Below are positions 7,798 through 14,059 of a stretch of 63,998 nucleotides of DNA, piece after piece. Location: positions 1-63,998 of the IMG/VR virus record IMGVR_UViG_3300035182_000918; one strand, 5' to 3'. A model generated the notes under the pieces. The model was not told the DNA's origin and made no database searches. It saw nothing but the letters and a program-made list of their open reading frames with translations. This DNA comes from a virus. The translations under genes were made by a program, and so were the position numbers. Position 1 is the stretch's first letter, and each line of letters opens with the position of its first letter.

Positions 7798-7821
7798 GGT
7801 ATTTTGAAGAATATCGTAAAC

Positions 7822-7843
7822 AAAAAAGAGGGCTTACGCCCCC
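7822..7843 (-). terminator. Rho-independent terminator
   Basis: On the minus strand GGGGGC-GTAA-GCCCTC is followed by a run of T, directly after the stop of the 7844-8059 gene. Conserved at 49302-49325. It ends the small-gene/clamp transcription unit. Confidence 0.85.
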
Positions 7844-8059
7844 TTATAGCATCTCATCGTTCTTATGGTTCTTGTAATATTCTATGATTGCAATCCTAAA
7901 GAGTTCCGATGCTTTGTAACCTTGTCTTTCAGCAAACCTAACCCATTTCTCATAGGCTTCCTCTGTGGTCTGAAAGCATACAATCTTTTTTGGTGTTTTC
8001 TTTGGTCTCCCCACGCCTTTTCTTTCGTATTTTTCTTTTATTACTTCAACCATATCCAT
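7844..8059 (-). CDS. Ribbon-helix-helix-like DNA-binding protein with AT-hook-like segment
   Basis: A 71-residue basic protein. GRPKKTPKK near residues 17-25 resembles an AT-hook, followed by KIVCFQTTEEAYEKWVRFAE and KASELFRIAI, a strand-helix-helix pattern typical of RHH transcription factors. An autoregulatory role at the repeats just downstream is inferred. The product is nearly identical to that of 49326-49541. Confidence 0.7.
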   Translation of the reverse strand: MDMVEVIKEKYERKGVGRPKKTPKKIVCFQTTEEAYEKWVRFAERQGYKASELFRIAIIEYYKNHKNDEML

Positions 8060-8060
8060 T

Positions 8061-8282
8061 TTATACCTCCCTTAATCTTAAAATATCTTCTAACTCTTTA
8101 ATTACAGAAGCCATTTCTTTTATTTTTTGACGACAGTCATATAAGTCTGCATCAATAGTTCTGCCACCATATAGATGCAAAAAATTATCAGCATAAATAG
8201 ATGCATCTTCTACTTTATATTCTATTTCTTCTCTTTGTTCTTTGAGTATTTTGATAATTGTTAACAATTTTTCTTTGTTCAT
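8061..8282 (-). CDS. Small helical protein, 73 aa, unknown
   Basis: A charged, probably coiled-coil protein (MNKEKLLTIIKILKEQREEI). The genome B copy at 49543-49764 differs by one residue. It lies one base from the RHH-like gene and is probably co-transcribed with it. Confidence 0.75.
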   Translation of the reverse strand: MNKEKLLTIIKILKEQREEIEYKVEDASIYADNFLHLYGGRTIDADLYDCRQKIKEMASVIKELEDILRLREV

Positions 8283-8292
8283 ATTACACCTT

Positions 8293-8646
8293 CTAATATT
8301 TTAGATTTAACTCTAATTCTCTTAACATAATATCGTTTGTCTTTAGTGTATCCTGCATAATGCTAAACAATTCCTCAAGCCTATCAAAAGAATACTCTGT
8401 CATTTCATCTATGGCTCCTATTTTAAGAGTATTCAAAATCCTATTGCAAGTCTGAAGCCTCTCAATGTTTTCTTCTATATCCCTCTTTAAACTGTTTAAA
8501 ATTACCTCTGCCTCTTTGTAGCTTTGTTTCTTTTGCCTTTTTTGTATTTCTTCCCACATTTTTTTACCCGTTTCCGTTTCTGTCATTGTCTCAATCATTT
8601 TGTCAATTTGACTTTGTAACTTTGCTACGCTTACAACCTCGTTCAT
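8293..8646 (-). CDS. Coiled-coil protein, 117 aa, unknown
   Basis: Nearly all-helical, with many Glu/Lys/Leu heptads (LNSLKRDIEENIERLQTCNR). No catalytic motif. Genome B has 49775-50128 with scattered substitutions. A strong AGGAGG site precedes the ATG. Confidence 0.75.
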   Translation of the reverse strand: MNEVVSVAKLQSQIDKMIETMTETETGKKMWEEIQKRQKKQSYKEAEVILNSLKRDIEENIERLQTCNRILNTLKIGAIDEMTEYSFDRLEELFSIMQDTLKTNDIMLRELELNLKY

Positions 8647-8690
8647 AAAAAACCTCCTTTTTTTTAAAAATAGCCATAATTCAAGTAAAA

Positions 8691-8837
8691 TTATTTAAAC
8701 AACATTTCTATGGTTGTTATCCATAGTAAGATTGTTATTAAAGTAAAAATAATCCAAACCCATATTCCGTTTTTACTTGCGTAATCACTTTGCTCTTTGT
8801 TTGTCTTTGTAACTTTGTAATTCTTATAATCAATCAT
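8691..8837 (-). CDS. Single-helix membrane micro-protein, 48 aa
   Basis: The translation is polar for about 24 residues (MIDYKNYKVTKTNKEQSDY) and then has one membrane segment (IWVWIIFTLITILLWIT). The start is preceded by AGGAGG, which overlaps the end of the 24-residue gene upstream. The homologue at 50173-50319 has the same length with mostly conservative changes. Function unknown. Confidence 0.7.
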   Translation of the reverse strand: MIDYKNYKVTKTNKEQSDYASKNGIWVWIIFTLITILLWITTIEMLFK

Positions 8838-8840
8838 CTT

Positions 8841-8915
8841 TTAACCTCCTATTGCTATTATTAATAGCATTAAGAAAAAAATTAGTAAAACAATTAACCC
8901 TAAAAAATCCCACAT
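8841..8915 (-). CDS. Membrane micro-protein, 24 aa
   Basis: The sequence MWDFLGLIVLLIFFLMLLII plus AIGG is almost wholly hydrophobic. AAGGAGG is ideally spaced before the ATG. Genome B encodes a 25-residue version at 50590-50667 with conservative changes, supporting translation. It is a possible membrane effector; function unknown. Confidence 0.65.
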   Translation of the reverse strand: MWDFLGLIVLLIFFLMLLIIAIGG

Positions 8916-8924
8916 ACTACCTCC

Positions 8925-9125
8925 TTAATCCAGTGATGCGATATCAACCACGACATACCAGCCGTGATTGACATCGTTTTTGTTTTCTGGTGTAACCTTC
9001 CAAGTGTCCCTGCCGTCCTGCAAATAGATATTTGGCATATATGGAGCAGCTTTATACTGCTCCTTATACCACGCTTCCGCATTTTTTGCTTTTTCATAAC
9101 TGTTGTAATAATACCTATACTCCAT
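8925..9125 (-). CDS. Conserved small protein, 66 aa
   Basis: MEYRYYYNSYEKAKNAEAWY begins a compact protein that ends GWYVVVDIASLD. The frame is preserved at 50677-50877 with conservative substitutions, whereas the overlapping frame 8900-9097 is not protein-like. No family recognised. Confidence 0.75.
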   Translation of the reverse strand: MEYRYYYNSYEKAKNAEAWYKEQYKAAPYMPNIYLQDGRDTWKVTPENKNDVNHGWYVVVDIASLD

Positions 9126-9378
9126 ATAACGCCTCCTTTAGTAATTCTTGTTTTTGTTCCTCTGTTAATATAACGGCTATTTTAATAGGTGATTGTGGAT
9201 ATTTTAAAGTCTTGCCAGTATAAAATAAATCGCCGTCAATTATTAACTTGTGGTATGTTGTTTTAAAGCCTTTAAGTGTGTCGGGTTGTAACTTTTCAAT
9301 CACATTTGCTACATCCCACAGTTCTTGATAATACTCTTTCATACTCTCATCAAAAGACTTAATACCTAAATCTAACAT
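9115..9378 (-). CDS. Conserved small protein, 87 aa
   Basis: Starts MLDLGIKSFDESMKEYYQEL and ends with a Glu/Lys helix (LTEEQKQELLKEALYGV). It overlaps the 66-residue gene by 11 nt. Genome B has 50867-51130. Function unknown. Confidence 0.75.
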   Translation of the reverse strand: MLDLGIKSFDESMKEYYQELWDVANVIEKLQPDTLKGFKTTYHKLIIDGDLFYTGKTLKYPQSPIKIAVILTEEQKQELLKEALYGV

Positions 9379-9728
9379 AAAACACCTCCTATTTCTCTTT
9401 TATTTTCATATATATTACCAATTATTTTTATATCAGAATTTAAATATCCCAGTTCTTGTTGAAGTTCAACAAACCAGCACCCTAACCTATTAAATATTAC
9501 ACCAACCCCATCTGAAGTTTCTATTATATCGCTTTCATAAATTTCTTTTCCAAAACTGTCTTTTTTCCCAGTAAACTGCATAAGTTTAACTTGTTGGGGT
9601 GTTTTAAATTCCTCTTTTTCATCCCAAACCCAAATGCCAGTAATTTTATTATCGTTCCATTCAATTTTTTTAACCTTACACATTTTGTTTTTTACTAAAT
9701 CCCATACTCTAAATTTTAAATTATTCAT
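9372..9728 (-). CDS. YopX-family protein (genome A only)
   Basis: A 118-residue protein with the YopX family pattern: KFRVWD at the start, LMQFTGKKDSFGKEIYESDI in the middle and IIGNIYEN near the end. YopX proteins are common in phages of low-GC hosts; their role is unknown. It is driven by the promoter at 9761-9788. Genome B has no counterpart at this position. Confidence 0.85.
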   Translation of the reverse strand: MNNLKFRVWDLVKNKMCKVKKIEWNDNKITGIWVWDEKEEFKTPQQVKLMQFTGKKDSFGKEIYESDIIETSDGVGVIFNRLGCWFVELQQELGYLNSDIKIIGNIYENKREIGGVLC

Positions 9729-9760
9729 TTAGACACCTCCTAAAGTTTTTTCTTAATAAT

Positions 9761-9788
9761 AATATACATACTTTTTAATAAAAGTCAA
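9761..9788 (-). promoter_or_regulatory. Sigma-70-like promoter of the YopX-family gene
   Basis: On the minus strand TTGACT (9783-9788), 16 bp, TATATT (9761-9766). The -35 box overlaps the stop end of the gene upstream. The matching position in genome B is 51158-51185. Confidence 0.75.
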
Positions 9789-10042
9789 GTGTTTTTGTGT
9801 TTGATTTCTTTTCTTAATTCATTTATTACTATCCAACTTACAGGGAACTTTTTAAGAGTTAAAAAATCTTTGTTATATTCCATTGTTTTATTCCAAATAT
9901 GCATAAATACCAGCCAGTTTACTTGTGTGTCTTTGTGTTTGTTTAGTATTTGTGAGATAATTCTCTCAACTGTTTTTGTGTAGCCCACAGCCTCAAAAAA
10001 GCTTTGCATTTCCTCAATGCTTTCAAATTGTTTTAGTTCCAT
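9785..10042 (-). CDS. Small orphan of the MEL-F-FF family, 85 aa (genome A only)
   Basis: Starts MELKQFESIEEMQSFFEAVG and ends WIVINELRKEIKHKNT. The same plan (MEL/MQL, Phe, acidic stretch, Phe-Phe, and a C-terminal amphipathic helix ending in Lys/Glu) appears at 39575, 45652 and 53045. I used the ATG at 10042, after AGGTG, instead of a longer frame that begins in non-coding sequence. Function unknown. Confidence 0.65.
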   Translation of the reverse strand: MELKQFESIEEMQSFFEAVGYTKTVERIISQILNKHKDTQVNWLVFMHIWNKTMEYNKDFLTLKKFPVSWIVINELRKEIKHKNT

Positions 10043-10089
10043 AAAACACCTCCAAAATAATTCTAAAGCTTGCAAACAAGCTCTTAATA

Positions 10090-10113
10090 AAACGGCGCGC
10101 GCAAGCGCCGTTT
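10090..10113 (-). terminator. Terminator after the sliding clamp gene
   Basis: A perfect 9-bp stem AAACGGCGC/GCGCCGTTT with a 6-nt loop. It may act in both directions. The equivalent in genome B is at 51659-51676. Confidence 0.75.
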
Positions 10114-10125
10114 AATAAAAGCTTG

Positions 10126-11217
10126 CTATTGTCGTATGGGTGTCATTACTAATATAAAATTGTTTGCTCTCATTTCTAAAGGTTTTATAGGCTCTTTAAA
10201 ATAGAAAGTGATATCATTGATATTGTCGGGAAGTGTTTTTAAGAAATCTAAAGTGTATTTACCATTGATTGCTAAATCATAGCTTGTAATATCATTGTCA
10301 GTATTATTTTGATAATCAATATTAGCTTCTGCATTGTCATTTGATAATAACATTTGATTGTTTGTAAACTTTACATTAACGGCTATTGAATCCTTTGTTA
10401 ATAATCCGTTTAATGCGTTTATCATTTCTTGCTTGTTAAACATAATTGTGTTTATACCTTCATTACCTTCTAATAAAACGGCTTGATATTGTGGGAAATT
10501 ACCTTTTTGAAGTGGTGCTATTAATTTTAACTGTTTATTGTCAATAGAAAAAGATATATAATCACTATTTGCATTTAAATAAATATCACTTTTGCATTTA
10601 TTAAATAACTTTATAAATGCATTTATCGCTTTGTGATTTATTAGTTCATAAAAGTCTTTTAAGTAATTAGAATCCGTGCCGTTTAAATAGTACCAGTATA
10701 ATTTACTTCTATCGGTTCCCACTGCATTAAATACATTATCTTTGATTTCAATTAAAACATTAGAAAAAACATCCTGCTCATCTTTGTTTACAGCTTTTAC
10801 TACTTTTAATAACTGCAATAAATCATTAGCATTTATTACAGCCTTTAAATCTAAACTTACATTATTAGGAACTTCAAAGCCACTAACATCTTTAAACACT
10901 TGTTTAGTTGTTTTAATATTGCTTGAAGTGATTAAAGCCGTTTGATTGTCAATGTCAATTGTAAAGTTAGCATCCGACTTGAAATCAAAAAAGTCAGCAG
11001 GTGCTAAAAAAGTATTCTCATTAGTGTCATTTAAAGAGTTGTCAATTTTAACTAAACTTGTCAAGAAATATTCTTCATTGTAAGTATAAACTCTTAAATA
11101 ACCAGCACCTACTTTGCAGTAAAAATGTCTTGTTACTAAATATCTGTCTTTAGATAATCCGACCTTAAGCGCCTGCAAGTCTTTTAATGCTTGCTTTGAA
11201 AGTGTAAAACTTAACAT
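10126..11217 (-). CDS. DnaN-like DNA polymerase sliding clamp
   Basis: A 363-residue protein with the three-domain length of bacterial beta clamps. The C-terminus FILVMTPIRQ corresponds to the conserved DnaN ending (YVVMPMRL in E. coli), and the final domain (YTLDFLKTLP, then EMRANN) fits the family. It would hold a polymerase on DNA. No phage polymerase is visible, so a host polymerase is the likely partner. The start at 11217 follows GGAGG; the longer frame runs into the promoter. The genome B orthologue (51692-52786) is far more diverged than the flanking replication genes. Confidence 0.85.
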   Translation of the reverse strand: MLSFTLSKQALKDLQALKVGLSKDRYLVTRHFYCKVGAGYLRVYTYNEEYFLTSLVKIDNSLNDTNENTFLAPADFFDFKSDANFTIDIDNQTALITSSNIKTTKQVFKDVSGFEVPNNVSLDLKAVINANDLLQLLKVVKAVNKDEQDVFSNVLIEIKDNVFNAVGTDRSKLYWYYLNGTDSNYLKDFYELINHKAINAFIKLFNKCKSDIYLNANSDYISFSIDNKQLKLIAPLQKGNFPQYQAVLLEGNEGINTIMFNKQEMINALNGLLTKDSIAVNVKFTNNQMLLSNDNAEANIDYQNNTDNDITSYDLAINGKYTLDFLKTLPDNINDITFYFKEPIKPLEMRANNFILVMTPIRQ

Positions 11218-11255
11218 AAGGAACCTCCTAAAAAAAATTTTTTTTCTTATTAAGT

Positions 11256-11283
11256 AATATACACATTTTTTATAATTTGTCAA
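11256..11283 (-). promoter_or_regulatory. Promoter of the sliding clamp gene
   Basis: Minus strand TTGACA (11278-11283), 16 bp, TATATT (11256-11261). A long (AAAAAC)n-like tract lies upstream of the -35 box. Same position relative to the clamp gene in genome B (52821-52848). Confidence 0.85.
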
Positions 11284-11438
11284 GTGTTTTTTTGTTTTTG
11301 TTTTTTTTGTTTTTGTTTTTTTTCATTTTTGCAATCCTCATTTTTAAATTAGTTATAAAGCAATTACTTGCTTATATAACTTGGTGATGTATATTAGTAA
11401 ATAATATACATTACTAAATTATATAAATAAAACAAAAC
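11284..11438. repeat. Inter-cassette spacer with two palindromes and a GT/AC-rich tract
   Basis: A tract of repeated GTTTTT-like units (11284-11325) is followed by an inverted repeat AGTTATAAAGCAA-TTAC-TTGCTTATATAACT (11351-11381) and a perfect 10-bp palindrome ATGTATATTA/TAATATACAT (11387-11411). Near-copies occur twice in genome B (52849-53015 and 53635-53795). Confidence 0.8.
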
Positions 11439-11461
11439 AAAAAAAGGCGCCTTAAGGCGCC
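11439..11461 (-). terminator. Rho-independent terminator
   Basis: On the minus strand GGCGCC-TTAA-GGCGCC followed by seven T. It overlaps the stop codon of the 11461-11820 gene. Confidence 0.9.
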
Positions 11462-11820
11462 TATACAAAAGCCTCGCTTGCATAATATGGTTGCATTATT
11501 GAACCTATGTTGTAATCAATCCATTCCCAGCTATCTTTATTATATCTTTTATTCATTGTATAAATGATAGCATTAGGATTTTTTTCAAAAATCTTGTCAA
11601 TAAACTCTCCATAAACATACCAGGAACCATAAGGAACATGTCGACCAGTATAAGATATTTTAGAGCCTATTTCATAACTGTTTTTAGTTGCAATCCTAAA
11701 TGACAAATAGCCTTTTTTACAAGAATTTTTAAATACAAGTTTTAAATTATTCTTATAACTTGTATTTAATTCATTTAAAATGCCTTGCAATTCCTCAATA
11801 GACAAGCCTTTTACATACAT
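11461..11820 (-). CDS. Small orphan protein, 119 aa (genome A only)
   Basis: MYVKGLSIEELQGILNELNT begins a basic, aromatic-rich protein with no recognised motif. It occupies the cassette slot that the 53045-53323 gene holds in genome B. Confidence 0.65.
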   Translation of the reverse strand: MYVKGLSIEELQGILNELNTSYKNNLKLVFKNSCKKGYLSFRIATKNSYEIGSKISYTGRHVPYGSWYVYGEFIDKIFEKNPNAIIYTMNKRYNKDSWEWIDYNIGSIMQPYYASEAFV

Positions 11821-11854
11821 ACAACACCTCTCATAAAATAAATTTTTTTAAAGT

Positions 11855-12058
11855 TTAAATTATTGATAAAATTATTATAAATGGTAATTCTTTAAATTCT
11901 AATGTTTTACCATTATCCAAAATCACATTAAAACACCTATTGTTAAAATTAAACTTAATTTTATCAATTTTTACACCGTTTAAATAATTTTGATTTAACA
12001 TTGTAACAACTTCAAATTCATTACCATTTACATCTTTTAAAATGTTTTGATAGTCCAT
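11855..12058 (-). CDS. Small beta-rich orphan of the GVKIDKI family, 67 aa
   Basis: DYQNILKDVNGNEF, then YLNGVKIDKIKFNF, then FNVILDNGKTLEF. The same three-block pattern occurs in the neighbouring gene 12086-12310 and in genome B at 53355 and 54527, so this is a duplicated small-domain family. Function unknown. Confidence 0.7.
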   Translation of the reverse strand: MDYQNILKDVNGNEFEVVTMLNQNYLNGVKIDKIKFNFNNRCFNVILDNGKTLEFKELPFIIILSII

Positions 12059-12085
12059 AAAGCACCTCTCAAAAATAGATTTATT

Positions 12086-12310
12086 TCAATAATCTTTAAA
12101 TTGCAATACTTGACCAGTCTCTAATGTTACATCATAACAATCATTGTCACTATTAAACTCAACTTTATCAATTTTCACGCCGTCTAAATAATTCTCATAG
12201 AAATACTCAACCCTATCACTTGACCAGTTATAAAATGGACGACTAACCGTAATAATTGTAAAGATCACGCCGTTTACATCTTTTAAACTAATGTTGGGAT
12301 AATTCATCAT
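12086..12310 (-). CDS. Small orphan of the GVKIDKI family, 74 aa
   Basis: A paralogue of the next gene (LKDVNGVIF, YLDGVKIDKVEF, YDVTLETGQVLQF) with an insertion in the middle. It is the first gene after the promoter at 12358-12385. Two adjacent ATGs are possible; I used the first. Confidence 0.65.
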   Translation of the reverse strand: MMNYPNISLKDVNGVIFTIITVSRPFYNWSSDRVEYFYENYLDGVKIDKVEFNSDNDCYDVTLETGQVLQFKDY

Positions 12311-12357
12311 AAAACACCTCTTTAAATAAATTTGCAAGCTTTTTGCTTGCTAATAAT

Positions 12358-12385
12358 AATATACATATTTTTTATAAAAAGTCAA
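12358..12385 (-). promoter_or_regulatory. Most upstream leftward early promoter
   Basis: Minus strand TTGACT (12380-12385), 16 bp, TATATT (12358-12363). It faces away from the putative origin region. The genome B counterpart is 54969-54996. Confidence 0.8.
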
Positions 12386-12693
12386 GTTTTTTATAAATTA
12401 TGTATAATTAAGATAAAACTGTTATTACAAGCAAAACAAGGTATAAAAAAAATAAAGTAAAAAATGATTGATTTTTTCTAAAAAACTTGAAAATACTAAA
12501 GAAGAATTTTACCAAAAAAAAGATAGTAAATAAGTAACTAACTTGTGCGATAGTGGTCGAGGGTAATAAGCTAACTTGTTAACCTGCCAAACTTAACAAC
12601 TTAACATCTATGAAGTTAGTAATATATATAACTCAATCATATACAATAGGTAACAATCCCACTAACTTATTTAGTTATCACTTGATAACAAAA

Positions 12694-12783
12694 GTTAGCA
12701 AATGCTAACAATGTATTACAATGTCTTACAATGTTAGACAAGGCTAACAATCCTGTATAGCAATTGTATAGCAAGTGTATAGC
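12694..12783. repeat. Tandem iteron-like repeats and a GTTAGCA palindrome
   Basis: GTTAGCA-AA-TGCTAAC (12694-12709) is followed by three ACAATGT units at 12708, 12718 and 12728 (10-bp period) and three TGTATAGC units at 12754, 12765 and 12776 (11-bp period). Helical-period spacing is typical of protein-binding iterons. Genome B has different repeats at the same place. Confidence 0.75.
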
Positions 12784-13004
12784 TAACTATTTACTCAAGT
12801 GATTGATTAATTAGTGAGTAAGTAACTAACTATTTTGACTGGCTGCGATTTTAAGATTGGGCTGGCGCGTAGACTGTTACGCGCGAGCCCCTCATTGCTT
12901 TCCCCCGCAAACATAGGGTTGCAGTTACACTTGCATTCGCAAGTGGGCTTACAGCAACACTTACCTTACGCTGTCGCTTTGCTTTTGCTTTTTTGCTTTT
13001 GCAA

Positions 13005-13090
13005 AAAAAGAAAAGAAAAGAAAAAGAAAAACAAGAGAAAAGAAAGAAGCAAAGAAAAAAGAAATAAAAGAAAAAGAAAAGAAAAGAAAA
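13005..13090. repeat. Polypurine tract (A/G on the plus strand)
   Basis: About 85 bases almost entirely A and G, made of GAAAA/AAGAA units. A shorter polypyrimidine tract at 7584-7622 has the mirrored position next to the other hairpin cluster. It could form triplex or single-stranded DNA under tension. Also present at about 55622-55711 in genome B. Confidence 0.7.
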
Positions 13091-13091
13091 C

Positions 13092-13381
13092 CTATCCCCC
13101 TAAAGGGGGATAGATAATAAATATAAATATATATATCTTATCGCGCGCGCACGCACACGCGCGCGTAGCAAAAACTGTTCCAGCCCGTTGCGAAGCAAGG
13201 GCTGGGATTTCCACGCCTATCGGCGTGGGGTTTTCGCCCGCAAAGCGGGCATTACCACCCGCGCTAACGCGCGGTTATGTGCTCGCCTTTAGGGCGAGCA
13301 TAGACACCCAGCCCTAACGGGCTGGATTGATTGCTTCTTTTCCTCCCTTAAAATCCCCTTCTGGCAATGCGAAGCATTGCC
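13092..13381. repeat. Array of nine GC-rich hairpin elements
   Basis: Perfect stems with short loops: CTATCCCCC (13092-13113), the CG tract (13142-13165), CCAGCCC (13180-13205), CCACGCC (13211-13228), GCCCGC (13236-13250), CCGCGC (13259-13274), GCTCGCC (13281-13299), CCAGCCC (13308-13325) and GGCAATGC (13363-13381). They sit in otherwise very AT-rich DNA. All except the 13180 element are conserved in genome B (55718-55970). Confidence 0.88.
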
Positions 13382-13551
13382 TTTGAAAAACAGGGCGTTA
13401 TATTTATTTTTATATAACACTATCTTTTCTGTTGTTATAACAGGACTATTTCGTTATTTCAAAAAATATAATATCAATATTAAAAATTGTCTTTTTTTTA
13501 TAAAGATATTTTTAGCAAGATATTATTGTGATAACAACAAATTTAGGTCTC

Positions 13552-13581
13552 TTGACACCACAACTACTTTCGTGCTATAAT
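13552..13581 (+). promoter_or_regulatory. Consensus promoter of the rightward structural operon
   Basis: TTGACA (13552-13557), 18 bp, TATAAT (13576-13581): both boxes are perfect sigma-70 consensus. Two palindromic stretches (GTTATAT...ATATAAC and CTGTTGTTATAACAG) lie 100-160 bp upstream. Conserved at 56143-56172. Confidence 0.88.
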
Positions 13582-13660
13582 ATATATAGGGGGAAAAGTA
13601 GGGTGAGTAAAATAATCCGCTTTTTAAGAGCGTTAATATAAATTAATCAGGGAGGCGTAA

Positions 13661-14059
13661 ATGTCGGCTATTAAGATTCTTGACCCAAAGGTTGTTAAAA
13701 CGATTGACAACATACTTGAGAGCAACTACAAAGTGTTTGAGGAAGAAAAAGAACGCAAGCAGGAAAGACAAAAAGCAATGCAGCAAACTGAAGAAATAAT
13801 TTTAAGAAAAATGCCTGTTACGAAAAGAATGAAGTATCTGAATATGCAAAAAGACAAAAAACTTCAAGAAGAGTTAAAAGGGCATTGGGCATCGGAAAAC
13901 GAAGTTATTCAGTATAGAGATAAAACTCCTAAAATGCCGATTGATATAAGCCTTGAAGATGTTGTTAATAAAATTCAGCCACAGAAAATCAAGGTTACTG
14001 GCGTAAACTACGATAAAAACGGCAACGAAATAATAACGCAAGGTGAGAGAACTCTATGA
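13661..14059 (+). CDS. First structural-operon protein, 132 aa, unknown
   Basis: A highly charged helical protein (NYKVFEEEKERKQERQKAMQ) that precedes the portal gene and overlaps it by 4 nt. GGGAGG lies before the ATG. The position fits a head assembly or terminase accessory protein. The genome B copy (56251-56649) is almost identical. Confidence 0.75.
   Translation: MSAIKILDPKVVKTIDNILESNYKVFEEEKERKQERQKAMQQTEEIILRKMPVTKRMKYLNMQKDKKLQEELKGHWASENEVIQYRDKTPKMPIDISLEDVVNKIQPQKIKVTGVNYDKNGNEIITQGERTL

Larger units (their letters stand above)
7105..7821. other. Non-coding early intergenic region with hairpins and repeats
   Basis: About 700 bp without a convincing gene. From left to right it holds a GTTAGTCTAAC palindrome near 7300, four GC-rich hairpins (7367-7387, 7421-7438, 7444-7464, 7487-7507), an alternating CG tract (7513-7530), a CT/GA hairpin (about 7557-7583), a polypyrimidine tract (7584-7622) and two 17-bp direct repeats (7751-7797). 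The same order is kept at 48668-49301 with small indels. It may be a replication, packaging or regulatory region. Confidence 0.7.
12386..13550. other. Non-coding divergent region, putative replication origin
   Basis: About 1.2 kb between the leftward early and rightward late operons. It contains, in order, an AT-rich stretch, short iteron-like repeats and palindromes (12590-12840), a GC-rich hairpin (about 12860-12892), a polypurine tract (about 13005-13090), a CG-alternating tract (13142-13165), nine GC-rich hairpins (13092-13381) and the AT-rich approach to the late promoter. Divergent transcription plus iterons suggests an origin. Frames here are low complexity and are rejected as genes. 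Confidence 0.65.

Noticed and set aside
8900-9097. 65-codon minus-strand frame overlapping 8925-9125
   Set aside because: The other frame keeps its protein sequence between genomes with conservative changes; this one does not.
10126-11283. Clamp start at 11283
   Set aside because: The extra 22 codons are the promoter and A-rich leader; the ATG at 11217 has GGAGG.
11284-11350. Short Lys/Asn-rich frame on the minus strand in the GT/AC-rich tract
   Set aside because: Low-complexity AAAAAC repeats, variable between the three spacer copies, no ribosome site.
12835-13113. 92-codon plus-strand frame
   Set aside because: It consists of hairpin and polypurine sequence, the protein is low-complexity Lys/Arg, and it is not conserved in frame in genome B.
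13377-13580. 67-codon plus-strand frame in front of the late promoter
   Set aside because: TTG start inside a hairpin, no ribosome site, and it contains the promoter; sequence conservation there is explained by regulation.
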